DNA from: Kocuria sp.
Lineage (GTDB): Bacteria; Actinomycetota; Actinomycetes; Actinomycetales; Micrococcaceae
Assembly (NCBI RefSeq): GCF_030538595.1
Contig: NZ_JAUNTS010000012.1
Coordinates: forward strand, 49,107-113,106
DNA length: 64,000 nt
Reading direction: 5' to 3'
The notes beneath the pieces were generated by a model. It saw only the letters and a program-made list of their open reading frames with translations, had not been told where the DNA came from and did not search any database. This document shows, one piece after another, positions 31,614 to 40,571 of the stretch; within the stretch, counting starts at the first letter, position 1; every line of letters starts with the position of its first letter. A program made the translations under genes and the position numbers.

Positions 31614-33080
31614 TTGGTTGAAGTTGCCACATGGATCACCGTGGCGGCAGCCGTCCTGACCGGCGGGCTGGCTGTGGTGGTTTTGGGTGCCTGCGCCTTC
31701 ATCTATCCCAAGGTCACCGCGGGAGTTTTGGTCATGGTGACCATGCTGTCCCAGACCATTCAAACGGTGTCCGGCGTCAACGCCCTGGGATACGGGGATG
31801 AGCTGGGTGTGATTCTTGCGGTGGCTCTCTTCTGTGGACGCCGCCTGTATCTGCACGGGTCCATCCGGTCTTATCCGGCCTTGTGGTTCTTCCTGGCTTT
31901 CGCGGCCTTTGGCGTGGTGAGCAGTGTTGTCAACTCAGTTCCATTGACCACCATGGCCATGGGCGCTTTCCTGTTCCTCAAAGGACCTGCACTGGGCTTT
32001 GCCGTGGCCCAGTTGGACTGGCGGAGAGAGGATGTCCCCAACATTGTCCGGGCAGGAACTTTTTTTGTGATGTTCGTTCTTGCCGCAGCCGTGGTGAATG
32101 CGGCGCTTCCGGGGTCCTGGAACGCCTGGATCGGGCGCATGGAGACCATTACCGAACGGGCTGGCTTCACCAGCTTGACGGGCCCGTTCGATCACCCGGT
32201 TGGCTTGGGCACCACCATGGCCATGGCGTTTGTTGCCATCCTGCTCTACCGCCATTTGGTCCGTAAAAACCTCCTGAGCTTGGCGTTGCTGATTGCCACG
32301 GGGTTGGCTTGTATTGCGGCCTTCCGGCGTAAATCCATTGCAGCGGCGGCCCTGACCGCCATCACCATGCGGGCCGTGCTGCCAGGGCCACGCTCGCTCT
32401 ATGTGACGGCTTTGGCAGTGCTGCTCCCGGTGGCGTTGATCCTGGGATGGGAGCCCTTGACCGCTGTGGTGGTGAGCACCTATCAGGAGTACACCGCCAA
32501 TGTGGCGGAGACCGCCAGGGTGCGGATGACCCTGGACGCCATCACGTTGACCCTGGCGGCTTTCCCGCTGGGTGTGGGGTTCGGCCGTTTTGCCTCCTTC
32601 ACGGCCGGGGACCACTACAGCCCCCTCTACGAGGATCTGGGCTACCAGTGGATTTACGGGATGGGCCCCGGTGACCGCGGTGGGTTCCTGTCCGACACCT
32701 TTTGGCCTGCGCCCATTGCTGAGGCGGGCTTGATTGGCGCACTCTGTTACGCCGGTGCGCTCTACCTCCTGGCTGTCACCGGGTGGAGGCTCATGCGTGG
32801 CGCCGACTCCGCGGGGGTGCGATGGGTGGGTGCCGTCACCGTGGCTTGGTTCCTCACATTGGGGATCGAGTCCGTGGTGGCTCCCGTTTTTGTTTCCCCA
32901 CCCATGTTCGCGTTGCCGTTTGTGGCTGCCGGTATTGCCACGGCTCTCTCCGCGGTCCCCCGGGATGAACAGTCTGTAAGCCAGCAGGGCGCAGATGCTC
33001 AACTCCCCGTGCGGCAGCGTATGGCTCCGTGGGAGAGCGGGTCAGAGCAACCTGCCGGAGAACGTGGGGGGAAGGCATGA
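31614..33080 (+). CDS. Wzy-like polysaccharide polymerase / O-antigen ligase family membrane protein
   Basis: A 488-residue polytopic membrane protein with 11-13 hydrophobic segments. A large extracytoplasmic loop (about residues 280-365) contains the aromatic/Gly-rich sequence YQWIYGMGPGDRGGFLSDTF, a feature of O-antigen ligase/Wzy polymerases. The TTG at 31614 was chosen because GGGGAGG lies seven bases upstream; the open frame extends further, but the extra N-terminal sequence is Cys/Arg-rich and not membrane-like. The stop overlaps the start of the GT4 gene (ATGA). It should link repeat units on the outer face of the membrane. Confidence 0.8.
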   Translation: MVEVATWITVAAAVLTGGLAVVVLGACAFIYPKVTAGVLVMVTMLSQTIQTVSGVNALGYGDELGVILAVALFCGRRLYLHGSIRSYPALWFFLAFAAFGVVSSVVNSVPLTTMAMGAFLFLKGPALGFAVAQLDWRREDVPNIVRAGTFFVMFVLAAAVVNAALPGSWNAWIGRMETITERAGFTSLTGPFDHPVGLGTTMAMAFVAILLYRHLVRKNLLSLALLIATGLACIAAFRRKSIAAAALTAITMRAVLPGPRSLYVTALAVLLPVALILGWEPLTAVVVSTYQEYTANVAETARVRMTLDAITLTLAAFPLGVGFGRFASFTAGDHYSPLYEDLGYQWIYGMGPGDRGGFLSDTFWPAPIAEAGLIGALCYAGALYLLAVTGWRLMRGADSAGVRWVGAVTVAWFLTLGIESVVAPVFVSPPMFALPFVAAGIATALSAVPRDEQSVSQQGADAQLPVRQRMAPWESGSEQPAGERGGKA

Positions 33081-34198
33081 AGGTTCGTGTTGCAGGGCCC
33101 CGGCCGGGCTCACCCGGAGGCATCGGCGTGATGTCCGGGTATCTGGAATCAACGCAGTCCACGCAGACAACGTTGGACTTTGTTGAATCGGGTGGCGCTC
33201 CCGATTCAGTCATCCTGCGCTTGGTGCATTTTGTGCAGGCGTTGGTGAAAGCGCTGACCTCATCCACTGACGAGGTGTGGGTTTTGCAGGTGAGCTCACG
33301 CGGCAGCACCTGGCGAAAGTTCTTGCTCAGCAAGGTTCTGCGGTTCCGCTCAATTCCCTACGTGGTGCATCTGCACAGTGGCGGGTATCCGGCCTTCTAC
33401 AGCGCTCAGCCGCCGTTCCTACAACGCCGAATCCGCAGTTTGTTCAACCGGGCCGCCTTGGTGGCGGTGCTGGGTGAGGGGTGGGGGCGCTACGTCCAGG
33501 ATGCTCTGGGGGTGTCCACCATCAAGACCGTGCAAATGCCCAATGCAGTTCCCGGGCCGGTCCGGCTGGGGCAGCGGCCCTTGCCCGTGCGGGTGTTGTT
33601 TGCCGGGCGAGTGGGCAAACGGAAGGGAGCCCACGTGCTCCTGGATGCCTGGTCCCGGTTGGAGACCGATGGGGTTGCCACGTTGATCCTGGCGGGAGAC
33701 ATGGATGACCCTGACGGCCTGATTGCCACCGCACTGGACAGCGCCAAGAACGTGACTGTCACGGGCTGGTTGGGTAGCGCTGCTTTGGTGGAGCAGATGG
33801 AACATGCGCACGTTTTGGTTCTGCCCAGCCAGGCCGAAAACCTGCCGTTGTCCCTGTTGGAAGGCATGGCCTGGGAACTGGCTCCCGTTGTCACCCCCGT
33901 AGGCGCGGTCCCTGAAGTCATCCGCGACGGCCAAGACGGCCTGCTGGTCCCGGTTGGTGACGTCCAAGCCTTGGCCGAGGCTCTGGAGCTTGTGATCAAG
34001 GACCACGAAACTCGGCAGCGGATGGCAACTTCTGCACGCAAAGTCTGGCGGGGGCGCTACGCCTTGGATTCTTACAGGGAGCGCTTTGACCGCATGGTGG
34101 ACCACGCCCGGGAACGCCACCGGACCACAGCCAAACCCAGACGCCGGATGGAGACCGGTAGGTCCTCCGAGCATCTGCCTGCGGAGGGAGACGCATGA
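33077..34198 (+). CDS. Glycosyltransferase family 4 (GT-B) protein
   Basis: A 373-residue GT-B glycosyltransferase. The N-terminal domain opens VAGPRPGSPGGIGVMSGYLE (the glycine-rich loop after beta-1). The C-terminal donor domain holds RVLFAGRVGKRKGAHVLLDA, VTGWLGSAALVEQME, VLVLPSQAENLPLSLLEGMA (the E-x7-E-type motif), and PVVTPVGAVPEVIRDGQDGL, which is diagnostic for GT4. It transfers a nucleotide-activated sugar during repeat-unit assembly at the membrane's inner face. It overlaps both neighbours by four bases (ATGA), so translation is coupled. Confidence 0.93.
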   Translation: MKVRVAGPRPGSPGGIGVMSGYLESTQSTQTTLDFVESGGAPDSVILRLVHFVQALVKALTSSTDEVWVLQVSSRGSTWRKFLLSKVLRFRSIPYVVHLHSGGYPAFYSAQPPFLQRRIRSLFNRAALVAVLGEGWGRYVQDALGVSTIKTVQMPNAVPGPVRLGQRPLPVRVLFAGRVGKRKGAHVLLDAWSRLETDGVATLILAGDMDDPDGLIATALDSAKNVTVTGWLGSAALVEQMEHAHVLVLPSQAENLPLSLLEGMAWELAPVVTPVGAVPEVIRDGQDGLLVPVGDVQALAEALELVIKDHETRQRMATSARKVWRGRYALDSYRERFDRMVDHARERHRTTAKPRRRMETGRSSEHLPAEGDA

Positions 34199-35283
34199 GA
34201 CCACACGACCTGTTGACTCCGGACCTTGCTGAGGCCGTGGATTCCGCGCTGGAGCGGGCCTTCCGGTTTGCTGAAGTCCGCGAGTTCGCCGGCACGGACC
34301 CGTATGACGGCCTGCTGTCCCCGCTGGCCAAGCACTTGAAGACTCGCCGCCCACGTCAGGCGTGGGTGCAGGCGCACAAACGCGCCGGACAGTGGTTACG
34401 GGACCTGACGGATGTTCCACCGGTGCGGATGACCAAGGGGATGGCGCTGTTTTCCCATGCTGCGGTACTGGACAACAACCCTGAACTGGCCAATCGTCTG
34501 GTGGACCGCATTCTGACCGAGCGTGGAGCCGGCCCCTGGGGGTATGAGTTCGATGTCCAAACCCGGTGGGCTTTTTACCCCGCGGGCAGTCCCAACGTGG
34601 TGGCCACCACCTTTGCGCTCCGGGCCTTTCAAGCCACCGGACGTCTGAAGGAAGTCAGCACTGAGGTTGAGCAGTGGCTGGAGGGACAGTTTCACGATGG
34701 TTACTTCCGCTACACCACCACTTCCGACCGCCTGGTGCACAACGGTTCCTTGCTGGGTGCTGAAAGCCTGGCCATGCTGGGAGGGGACGGCGGCAAGATT
34801 CAGAGCGCCATCAACCGAACCGTGGCAGCGCAGATGCCGGACGGTGCGTGGTCCTACGGGGTGGGGCCGGGGCTGGAGTGGATTGACAGTTTCCACACCA
34901 TCTACAACCTGGACTCCCTGTGGGCACTGGAAACGGCCGGTTTTGACACCGGAAATGCCCGGCAGGAGGGGCTGCAATTCTGGGCAGAGCACTGCCTGAA
35001 TCGGGACGGCCTGCCGCTGTACTACGCCAACGCAGAAAAGGCTTCACATGACGTACACAACGTAGCCACCACCGTGGGCTTCTTGGCCCGGGCCGTGAAC
35101 CGGGGCTGGGCAATCCCAGCTCCGCAACCGGCGGTGGAACACCTCCTGGCACTCCAGGGGGACGACGGCGGCTTCCGCAGTTTGGGGTCGGGGCTGCCGC
35201 ACATGAGATGGAACCAGGGGCACGCCACGCTGGCCCTGGCCGGATGGGGGAACAACAATGAGTCAGCCGGCTCGTCAAGATGA
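34195..35283 (+). CDS. Alpha/alpha-toroid (squalene-cyclase/prenyltransferase-like) protein in polysaccharide operon
   Basis: A 362-residue, apparently soluble protein without signal peptide or membrane helix. It has recurring helix pairs with QW-like motifs: GPWGYEFDVQTRWAFY, QFHDGYFRYTTTSDRL, QMPDGAWSYGVGPG, LQGDDGGFRSLGSG. This matches the (alpha/alpha)6 toroid of squalene-hopene cyclase and prenyltransferase beta subunits. The cyclase catalytic DxDD is absent and zinc ligands of prenyltransferases are not evident. Conserved-looking Trp, Tyr, Asp and His residues (DSFHTIYNLDSLWALE, HDVHNVATTVG) suggest a carbohydrate-binding or lyase-type pocket. It overlaps the GT4 gene by four bases and the WecG-like gene by 26. 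Such genes recur in exopolysaccharide clusters, with uncertain function. Confidence 0.72.
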   Translation: MRPHDLLTPDLAEAVDSALERAFRFAEVREFAGTDPYDGLLSPLAKHLKTRRPRQAWVQAHKRAGQWLRDLTDVPPVRMTKGMALFSHAAVLDNNPELANRLVDRILTERGAGPWGYEFDVQTRWAFYPAGSPNVVATTFALRAFQATGRLKEVSTEVEQWLEGQFHDGYFRYTTTSDRLVHNGSLLGAESLAMLGGDGGKIQSAINRTVAAQMPDGAWSYGVGPGLEWIDSFHTIYNLDSLWALETAGFDTGNARQEGLQFWAEHCLNRDGLPLYYANAEKASHDVHNVATTVGFLARAVNRGWAIPAPQPAVEHLLALQGDDGGFRSLGSGLPHMRWNQGHATLALAGWGNNNESAGSSR

Positions 35284-36172
35284 CTTTGACCAGGATTCAC
35301 CGCAACGGGGTTGGGCTTCGGCGTCGTCGTCCAAAAAATCGCGGACCAGGCGCAACGTCATGGGGGTGGGGATTGACCCACTGACCATGGACCAGACCGT
35401 GGACAAGCTCAAAGGGTTGATGACTGACGGCGGTCACCACAACCACTTGTCCATCAACGCGGCCAAAATTGTCTCTGCCAAGGAAAATCCTGCCAAGCAG
35501 CATGAATTCAACGCCGCGGATGTTGTCAGTGCTGACGGTCAATCCGTGGTGTGGGCCGCCAAGCTGCTGGGCCGTCCGGTCCCTGAGCGCGTGGCGGGCA
35601 TTGACCTGATGAACCGTCTGGTGGACCTTTCCGCTGAGGAGGGTCAACGCATCTACCTCCTGGGCGCGCGCCCGGAGGTTCTGGATGCCGTGGCGGAGGA
35701 TTTCACGCGACGCGGCGCCAATGTGGTGGGCCGTCATGACGGCTACTGGAGGCAGGCCGGGAAGACCGATGAGGACGTGGCCCGGGAAATCGGCCACCTC
35801 AGCGTGGACATCCTGTTCGTGGCCGTTCCATCGCCCATGAAGGAAGACTTCATCTACGGGCAGCGTGAGCGCATGGCGGTGGGAGTGTGCGTGGGCGTGG
35901 GTGGCTCCTTTGACGTGGTCGCCGGGGAAACCAAACGTGCACCCGAACTGGTGCAGAGGTTGGGGATGGAGTGGGCCTTCCGGCTTGCTCTGGAGCCCAA
36001 ACGGATGTTCAAGCGCTATGCCGTGGGCAACACCAAATTCCTATGGTACCTGGTCAAGGATCGGGCCGCCAAGGGCCGGAACTCCACGGAGCCTGCCGTC
36101 CAGCAGAGCTCAGTGGCCCACGAACCTTCACCTGATCACGCGGAACGGGACGATCCCAAGAGTGGCAGCTAG
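35258..36172 (+). CDS. WecG/TagA/CpsF-family glycosyltransferase
   Basis: A 304-residue protein of the WecG/TagA/CpsF family (GT26). After a polar 30-residue N-terminus come VMGVGIDPLTMDQTVDKL, HLSINAAKIVSA, FNAADVVSADGQSVVWAAKL with the catalytic-region Asp, ERVAGIDLMNRL, RIYLLGARPEVLDAVA and the C-terminal VGVGGSFDVVAGETKRAPEL plus GMEWAFRLALEPKRMFKRY, all family blocks. It transfers an N-acetylhexosamine-type sugar to a lipid-linked acceptor. It overlaps the toroid gene by 26 nt and runs 11 nt into the flippase gene. Confidence 0.94.
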   Translation: MSQPARQDDFDQDSPQRGWASASSSKKSRTRRNVMGVGIDPLTMDQTVDKLKGLMTDGGHHNHLSINAAKIVSAKENPAKQHEFNAADVVSADGQSVVWAAKLLGRPVPERVAGIDLMNRLVDLSAEEGQRIYLLGARPEVLDAVAEDFTRRGANVVGRHDGYWRQAGKTDEDVAREIGHLSVDILFVAVPSPMKEDFIYGQRERMAVGVCVGVGGSFDVVAGETKRAPELVQRLGMEWAFRLALEPKRMFKRYAVGNTKFLWYLVKDRAAKGRNSTEPAVQQSSVAHEPSPDHAERDDPKSGS

Positions 36173-37427
36173 CGGCGGGGTGGGTGGAGCCCGACTGCAG
36201 TCCCTCATGGTGCTGGCAATTCGCATCGGCGGAGCGGCAGCACAGATGGCGCTGGTGGCCGTGGTTGCCCTGCAATTCACCGTGCAGGATGTGGGTCTGA
36301 ACGGTCTGCTGTGGTCCGTGGCCTTGGTGGCTCGAATGGCCGGAACCTTTGGGCTGGACGTTGCCGGGATGCGTGAACAGGCACCTCTCTGGGCTGCCAA
36401 CGATCGCCGCGCCGCGCGCCTTTTGGCCCGCCGGGACGCCAGGACAGTTGCCATGATGTGGCTGGCCATTGGCCTGGTGGTGGGGATTGTGGCGGTGGTG
36501 GGGGCCGCCCTGGGGTACTCCATGTGGCTTCTGCTGGCCTTCTGGGTGGTGGCGGCCGCATCGGCATTCGCGCGCCTGTTCATGGTGCAGCGGATCGCCC
36601 GGCAACTGCCCGTGGCCGGACAGTTCTTGGAGTCCGTGGCGCTGCCGGGGTTCGGGCTCATTGCCGCGGTGCTGGCGGCCCTGTTCGCCCCGCACCTGCT
36701 GATTGCTGGGCAGGTGGTGGCCTTTGTGCTGACCGCTGCGATCATGTGGTGGATTTCCCCCGCACCTGGCCGCCGTCTGGCGCATTACCGAGCCCAGGGC
36801 GTGGAAGTTCCCAAAACCCCGTGGCGGGTGGCGTTACCCCTGGGGCTCGGGGCAACCTTGACCGCCTTGTGTGTTCGCGGACCCATGTTCGTACTCTCCG
36901 CACGTTCCTTGGCGGTGGCCGGTACCTACGACGTCGCACAGCGCATCCAGTCCGCCGGCGCCATGGGAACCTCGGCGGTGGCAACTGTGTTCGGGCCGCG
37001 GATCGCGGTGGCCGTGCAAGACCGCTCTGCGCTGCGCAAACTTGTGGTGGAAGCAGCGGTTGCCTCCGCCATACTGCCCGGCCTGCTGTTGATCTTCCTC
37101 CTGTTGGTGGGCGAAGGCACCCTGGTGGATCTCTTGGGTGAGGATTATCGGGGAACCTGGGCGGCTGCCGTGGTCCTGGTGGTGTCCACCTTGATCAATG
37201 CCACCACCTCTGCCACCAGCAATGTGCTGATGCTGGGTGGGTACGAACGCTGGTTCATGCGGATCAGCGGCGTGCAGCTGGTGCTGGTGGTGGGTGGTGC
37301 CTGGCTGACGGGGGCGGACAGCGCAGTGACCGTGGCGTATTGGGTGCTGGGTGGAGAACTGTTCCGATCAACCTCCATGGCCTTGGGGTACGTGCTGCAC
37401 GATCGAGCGTTGAAGCGCAGCGAGTGA
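36162..37427 (+). CDS. Wzx-like polysaccharide flippase (MOP superfamily)
   Basis: A 421-residue membrane protein with about 12 hydrophobic helices. Charged/aromatic signature segments fit oligosaccharide flippases of the MOP superfamily: GLDVAGMREQAPLWAAN early on, YDVAQRIQSAGAMGTSAVAT in the middle, and LMLGGYERWFMRISGVQLV late. It should move lipid-linked repeat units across the membrane. GTG 36162 overlaps the upstream gene by 11 nt; GTG 36180 is an alternative, and neither has a strong ribosome site. It is the last gene of the operon. Confidence 0.8.
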   Translation: MAASGGVGGARLQSLMVLAIRIGGAAAQMALVAVVALQFTVQDVGLNGLLWSVALVARMAGTFGLDVAGMREQAPLWAANDRRAARLLARRDARTVAMMWLAIGLVVGIVAVVGAALGYSMWLLLAFWVVAAASAFARLFMVQRIARQLPVAGQFLESVALPGFGLIAAVLAALFAPHLLIAGQVVAFVLTAAIMWWISPAPGRRLAHYRAQGVEVPKTPWRVALPLGLGATLTALCVRGPMFVLSARSLAVAGTYDVAQRIQSAGAMGTSAVATVFGPRIAVAVQDRSALRKLVVEAAVASAILPGLLLIFLLLVGEGTLVDLLGEDYRGTWAAAVVLVVSTLINATTSATSNVLMLGGYERWFMRISGVQLVLVVGGAWLTGADSAVTVAYWVLGGELFRSTSMALGYVLHDRALKRSE

Positions 37428-37447
37428 ACCCAACCCACCCGCTTTGC

Positions 37448-37459
37448 GTGACACGTCAC
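37448..37459. promoter_or_regulatory. Palindrome upstream of the luciferase-like gene
   Basis: GTGAC-AC-GTCAC, 53 bp upstream of the start and just before a possible -10 (CACAAT near 37471). A candidate operator only. Confidence 0.3.
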
Positions 37460-37511
37460 CATAAGTGGGGCACAATGGATTGCGGTTCATCCCCTACTTC
37501 CGGAGCAGAAC

Positions 37512-38537
37512 ATGCAGCTTGGCCTCAACACCTTTGGCGATGTCCACCCCGGGCCGGACGGTCAGCCGATTTCACAGGCTCAGGTGATCCGCGACGTCGT
37601 CGCTGAGGGGCAGCTGGCAGATCAAGTGGGGCTGGACTTCTTTGGGGTGGGCGAACATCACCGCGCCGACTATGCGGTCTCCGCGCCGGACACCGTCCTT
37701 GCTGGTCTGGCCACCATCACATCCAAGATTCACCTGGGCACCGCGGTCACAGTGCTTTCCTCGGAAGATCCGGTGCGGGTGTATCAGCGATTTGCCACGG
37801 TGGATGCGCTGTCCAACGGACGCGCGGAAGCCATTTTGGGCCGCGGCTCCTTCACGGAGTCCTTCCCGCTGTTCGGTTACGCCCTGGAGGATTACGAGGA
37901 CCTTTTTGCCCAGAAGCTTGAATTGTTCACTCGACTGCAGCGGGAGGGCCCCGTTGAATGGGAGGGGGGACTGCGCCCGGCGATCAACGGCATTGAGGTC
38001 TTCCCCAAGACGGAATCCGGACGGTTGCCCGCCTGGATTGCTGTGGGTGGATCTCCGAACTCCGTGGTGCGGGCCGCCCACTATGAGCTTCCCGTGATCT
38101 TTGCGATCATCGGCGGCAGCCCGTTGGGCTTCAAACCCTTTGCAGACCACTACCGGCGAGCCCTTGAACACTTTGGTAAGCCCGAACTGCCCATAGCGTG
38201 GCACTCCCCGGGGTATGTGGCGGCAACGGATCAGCAGGCACGTGATGAGTTCTTCCCGGCGTTTGCGGCCAATCACGATGTCATTGGCCGCGAACGCGGT
38301 TGGCCTGCGCTGAAGCGATCGGACTTTGACGCCATGTGTGGAGCGGAAGGGGCCTATTACGTGGGGTCGCCGGACACGGTGGCGCGCAAGATCGCAGCCC
38401 ACGGGCAGGAGCTTGGGGCTGAACGTTTTGACCTCAAATACTCCGTGGGACCGCTGAGTCACGCTGCCATGATGCAATCCATCGAACTGTTTGGCACCCG
38501 GGTGGCTCCTTTGGTGCAGGAGATGCTGGCGGACTGA
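37512..38537 (+). CDS. LLM-class flavin-dependent oxidoreductase (luciferase-like)
   Basis: A 341-residue TIM-barrel protein of the bacterial luciferase superfamily. It begins MQLGLNTFGDV, has QLADQVGLDFFGVGEHHRAD (the GEHH signature), TSKIHLGTAVTVLSSEDPVR, DALSNGRAEAILGRGSF, and PAWIAVGGSPNSVVRAA. These define the FMN- or F420-binding LLM family; this close subgroup (MSMEG/NADH-dependent flavin type) usually uses FMNH2. The substrate is unknown. The ATG has CGGAGC eight bases before it. It is a monocistronic gene ending at a clear hairpin. Confidence 0.9.
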   Translation: MQLGLNTFGDVHPGPDGQPISQAQVIRDVVAEGQLADQVGLDFFGVGEHHRADYAVSAPDTVLAGLATITSKIHLGTAVTVLSSEDPVRVYQRFATVDALSNGRAEAILGRGSFTESFPLFGYALEDYEDLFAQKLELFTRLQREGPVEWEGGLRPAINGIEVFPKTESGRLPAWIAVGGSPNSVVRAAHYELPVIFAIIGGSPLGFKPFADHYRRALEHFGKPELPIAWHSPGYVAATDQQARDEFFPAFAANHDVIGRERGWPALKRSDFDAMCGAEGAYYVGSPDTVARKIAAHGQELGAERFDLKYSVGPLSHAAMMQSIELFGTRVAPLVQEMLAD

Positions 38538-38567
38538 GCTTTTGGTCCGTGCCGGCGGCCGAGTGCG

Positions 38568-38607
38568 CAGTTGTGTGGCCCCTGAGCGCTGAGAGGCCAC
38601 ACAACTG
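38568..38607. terminator. Terminator hairpin
   Basis: CAGTTGTGTGGCC (38568-38580), 14-base loop, GGCCACACAACTG (38595-38607), 30 bp after the luciferase-like gene. Confidence 0.8.
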
Positions 38608-38665
38608 GACACTGGGCACGGGTGAGTGGCGGTGGTGCTGGATGGCACCGTGGAGTCGCATGCCC

Positions 38666-38671
38666 TAACGT
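38666..38671 (+). promoter_or_regulatory. Probable -10 box of a leaderless mRNA
   Basis: TAACGT ends six bases before the ATG of the phosphoribosyltransferase gene, which has no ribosome site. This is the usual geometry of leaderless transcripts in actinobacteria. Confidence 0.4.
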
Positions 38672-38677
38672 TGCCGC

Positions 38678-39181
38678 ATGGCTTATCACGCGGATTCCAC
38701 GGACCTGATCACCAAAGAAGTCCTCACCTGGCAAGGCTTTGGTGATGCCATCAGACAGCAGGCCCAGGCCATTGCGGACAGCGGGTTCCAGCCCGATCTG
38801 ATCATCGGAGTGGCCCGCGGCGGCCTGGTACCCGCGGGCGCGTTGTCCTACGCCATGGGCGTCAAGCTGATTGATGCCGTCAATGTGGAGTTCTACACGG
38901 ACGTCCACGAAACCTTGCCCGATCCCGTGCTGCTGGCACCCATGCTGGATGTGGATTCCATCCGGGGACGCAAAGTTCTGGTGGTGGACGACGTCGCCGA
39001 CTCCGGGCGCACGCTGGCCCTTGTGCTGGAACTGCTGTCCGGATTCGGGGCTGACTGCCGCAGCGCGGTGATCTATTCCAAGCCCCGGTCCATCGTGGAG
39101 CCTGACTATGTCTGGAAGTCCACGGACGAGTGGATTGTGTTTCCGTGGTCGGATCAGCCGCCGGTGGTGGCCAACGCCTGA
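38678..39181 (+). CDS. Purine-type phosphoribosyltransferase
   Basis: A 167-residue type I phosphoribosyltransferase. The PRPP loop is RKVLVVDDVADSGRTLALV with two Asp residues and the DSGRT turn; an earlier DLIIGVARGGLVPAG matches the PPi loop of xanthine-guanine type enzymes. The hood region and C-terminal VWKSTDEWIVFPW resemble Gpt-like xanthine phosphoribosyltransferases. It probably salvages xanthine or a related base; exact specificity is not evident. A purine permease lies 8 kb away but not in the same unit. Confidence 0.87.
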   Translation: MAYHADSTDLITKEVLTWQGFGDAIRQQAQAIADSGFQPDLIIGVARGGLVPAGALSYAMGVKLIDAVNVEFYTDVHETLPDPVLLAPMLDVDSIRGRKVLVVDDVADSGRTLALVLELLSGFGADCRSAVIYSKPRSIVEPDYVWKSTDEWIVFPWSDQPPVVANA

Positions 39182-39185
39182 GAAT

Positions 39186-40340
39186 CTATCCGCTGACCAG
39201 CTCAGCGGTGGCTTCCGCAATGGCACGTTCCTCATCGGTGGGGACCACCAGCACCTCCAAGGTGGAATCGTCAGTGGAGATCCGCCGCACCTGGTCATTG
39301 CGCACCGCGTTGGCCTCCGGGTCCAGCGTTGCTCCCAGCGCCCCCAGGTGATCCACCACCAGCTGGCGGAAGGTCCCCGAGTTCTCACCGATCCCGGCGG
39401 TGAAGATCAAAGCACGGGCACCACCCACGGCCACGTGGTATCCGCCGATGTACTTGGCCAGACGGTAGGCCGCCATCTCCAGGGCCAACCGGGCGTTTGC
39501 ATCCCCCGCGGCGGCAGCTTCTTCCACGGCGCGCATGTCCGAATGGCCGGCAATAGCGTGAAGGCCGGACTGCTTGTTCATCATGTCGTCCAGGTGCTGA
39601 GCCGTCATCTCCGGGTCCCGGCGCAACATGGCGGTGATGATCGAAGGATCAAAGTCACCGGTGCGGGTTCCCATGATCAGCCCCGCCAGCGGGGTGAATC
39701 CCATGGAGGTGTCATAAGACTGGCCGTTCTTGATGGCCGTCACGGAGGCGCCGTTGCCCAGGTGAGCCACCACGGCGTTGAACCGATCGCGCGCCACACC
39801 CAGGTGTTCTGCGGCAAGTCCGGTCACAAAATCGTGTGAGGTTCCGTGGAACCCGTAACGGCGGACGCCGTACTCCTCGTACATCTCATTCGGAAGGGCA
39901 TAACGCCACGCGTGCTCCGGCATGGACCGGTGAAATGCCGTGTCGAAAACGCAGACCTGGGGCATGTCAGGCCACTTTTTCTGAATGGCACGCAGTCCCA
40001 GGGCATGAGCTGGGTTGTGCAGTGGAGCCAGGGGAGAAAGGCGTTCCACGGCTCGAATGATCTCGTTGTCCACCAGAACCGGATGGGAAAAGCGCTCTCC
40101 ACCGTGGACTACGCGGTGACCAGCAGCGTCAATGGTGCGGTCCCCAAGTTCTTCTTCCAAGCGCTGCGCCAGGATGTCCAGGGCCTGGGTGTGATCCTTG
40201 ATCTCTGACGTGCCGATGTTCTCGATCAACCCCTTGGTGACCACCGTGCCGCCGTCGTGGGTGTTCTGACCGGGTTTAGGCATCTGGCGAACCTGGTACT
40301 TGATGGAGGACGAGCCGCAGTTGACGACCAGAATCAGCAT
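39186..40340 (-). CDS. ackA: Acetate kinase
   Basis: A 384-residue acetokinase of usual length. It starts ILVVNCGSSSIKYQV (phosphate-1), contains HRVVHGGERF, VCVFDTAFHRSMPE, RRYGFHGTSHDFV (catalytic His/Arg region), VVAHLGNGASVTAI and GLIMGTRTGDFDPS, and ends with ARALIFTAGIGENSG. It interconverts acetyl phosphate plus ADP with acetate plus ATP. It is on the same strand as pta, as in the common pta-ackA pair, but 1.1 kb downstream of it, with an oppositely oriented gene between. Confidence 0.97.
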   Translation of the reverse strand: MLILVVNCGSSSIKYQVRQMPKPGQNTHDGGTVVTKGLIENIGTSEIKDHTQALDILAQRLEEELGDRTIDAAGHRVVHGGERFSHPVLVDNEIIRAVERLSPLAPLHNPAHALGLRAIQKKWPDMPQVCVFDTAFHRSMPEHAWRYALPNEMYEEYGVRRYGFHGTSHDFVTGLAAEHLGVARDRFNAVVAHLGNGASVTAIKNGQSYDTSMGFTPLAGLIMGTRTGDFDPSIITAMLRRDPEMTAQHLDDMMNKQSGLHAIAGHSDMRAVEEAAAAGDANARLALEMAAYRLAKYIGGYHVAVGGARALIFTAGIGENSGTFRQLVVDHLGALGATLDPEANAVRNDQVRRISTDDSTLEVLVVPTDEERAIAEATAELVSG

Positions 40341-40571
40341 GGGTTACTTCTTCCTGCGCGCCTGATCGGCCCGCGGTGGGCAGCGGAGTTCACCCCATTG
40401 TGTCAGCCGCAGCGCTCAGAGGCCCAGGTACGTGACGGGGTTGAGCCTTGTTGCTTGGCGGCTCCATCTGGACCAGTTGCGGCTGCTCTTGCCTCGGCCC
40501 GTGCATTCGACGCTCGGCAAGTTATCCACAGGGGGTGTAAGGCCAGGTGGAAGTAGTGTCAGGGTCGAGGC

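Noticed and set aside
35865..36161. N-terminal extension of the flippase frame to 35865
   Set aside because: It overlaps the WecG-like gene out of frame, and its residues are Trp/Arg-rich and not membrane-like.
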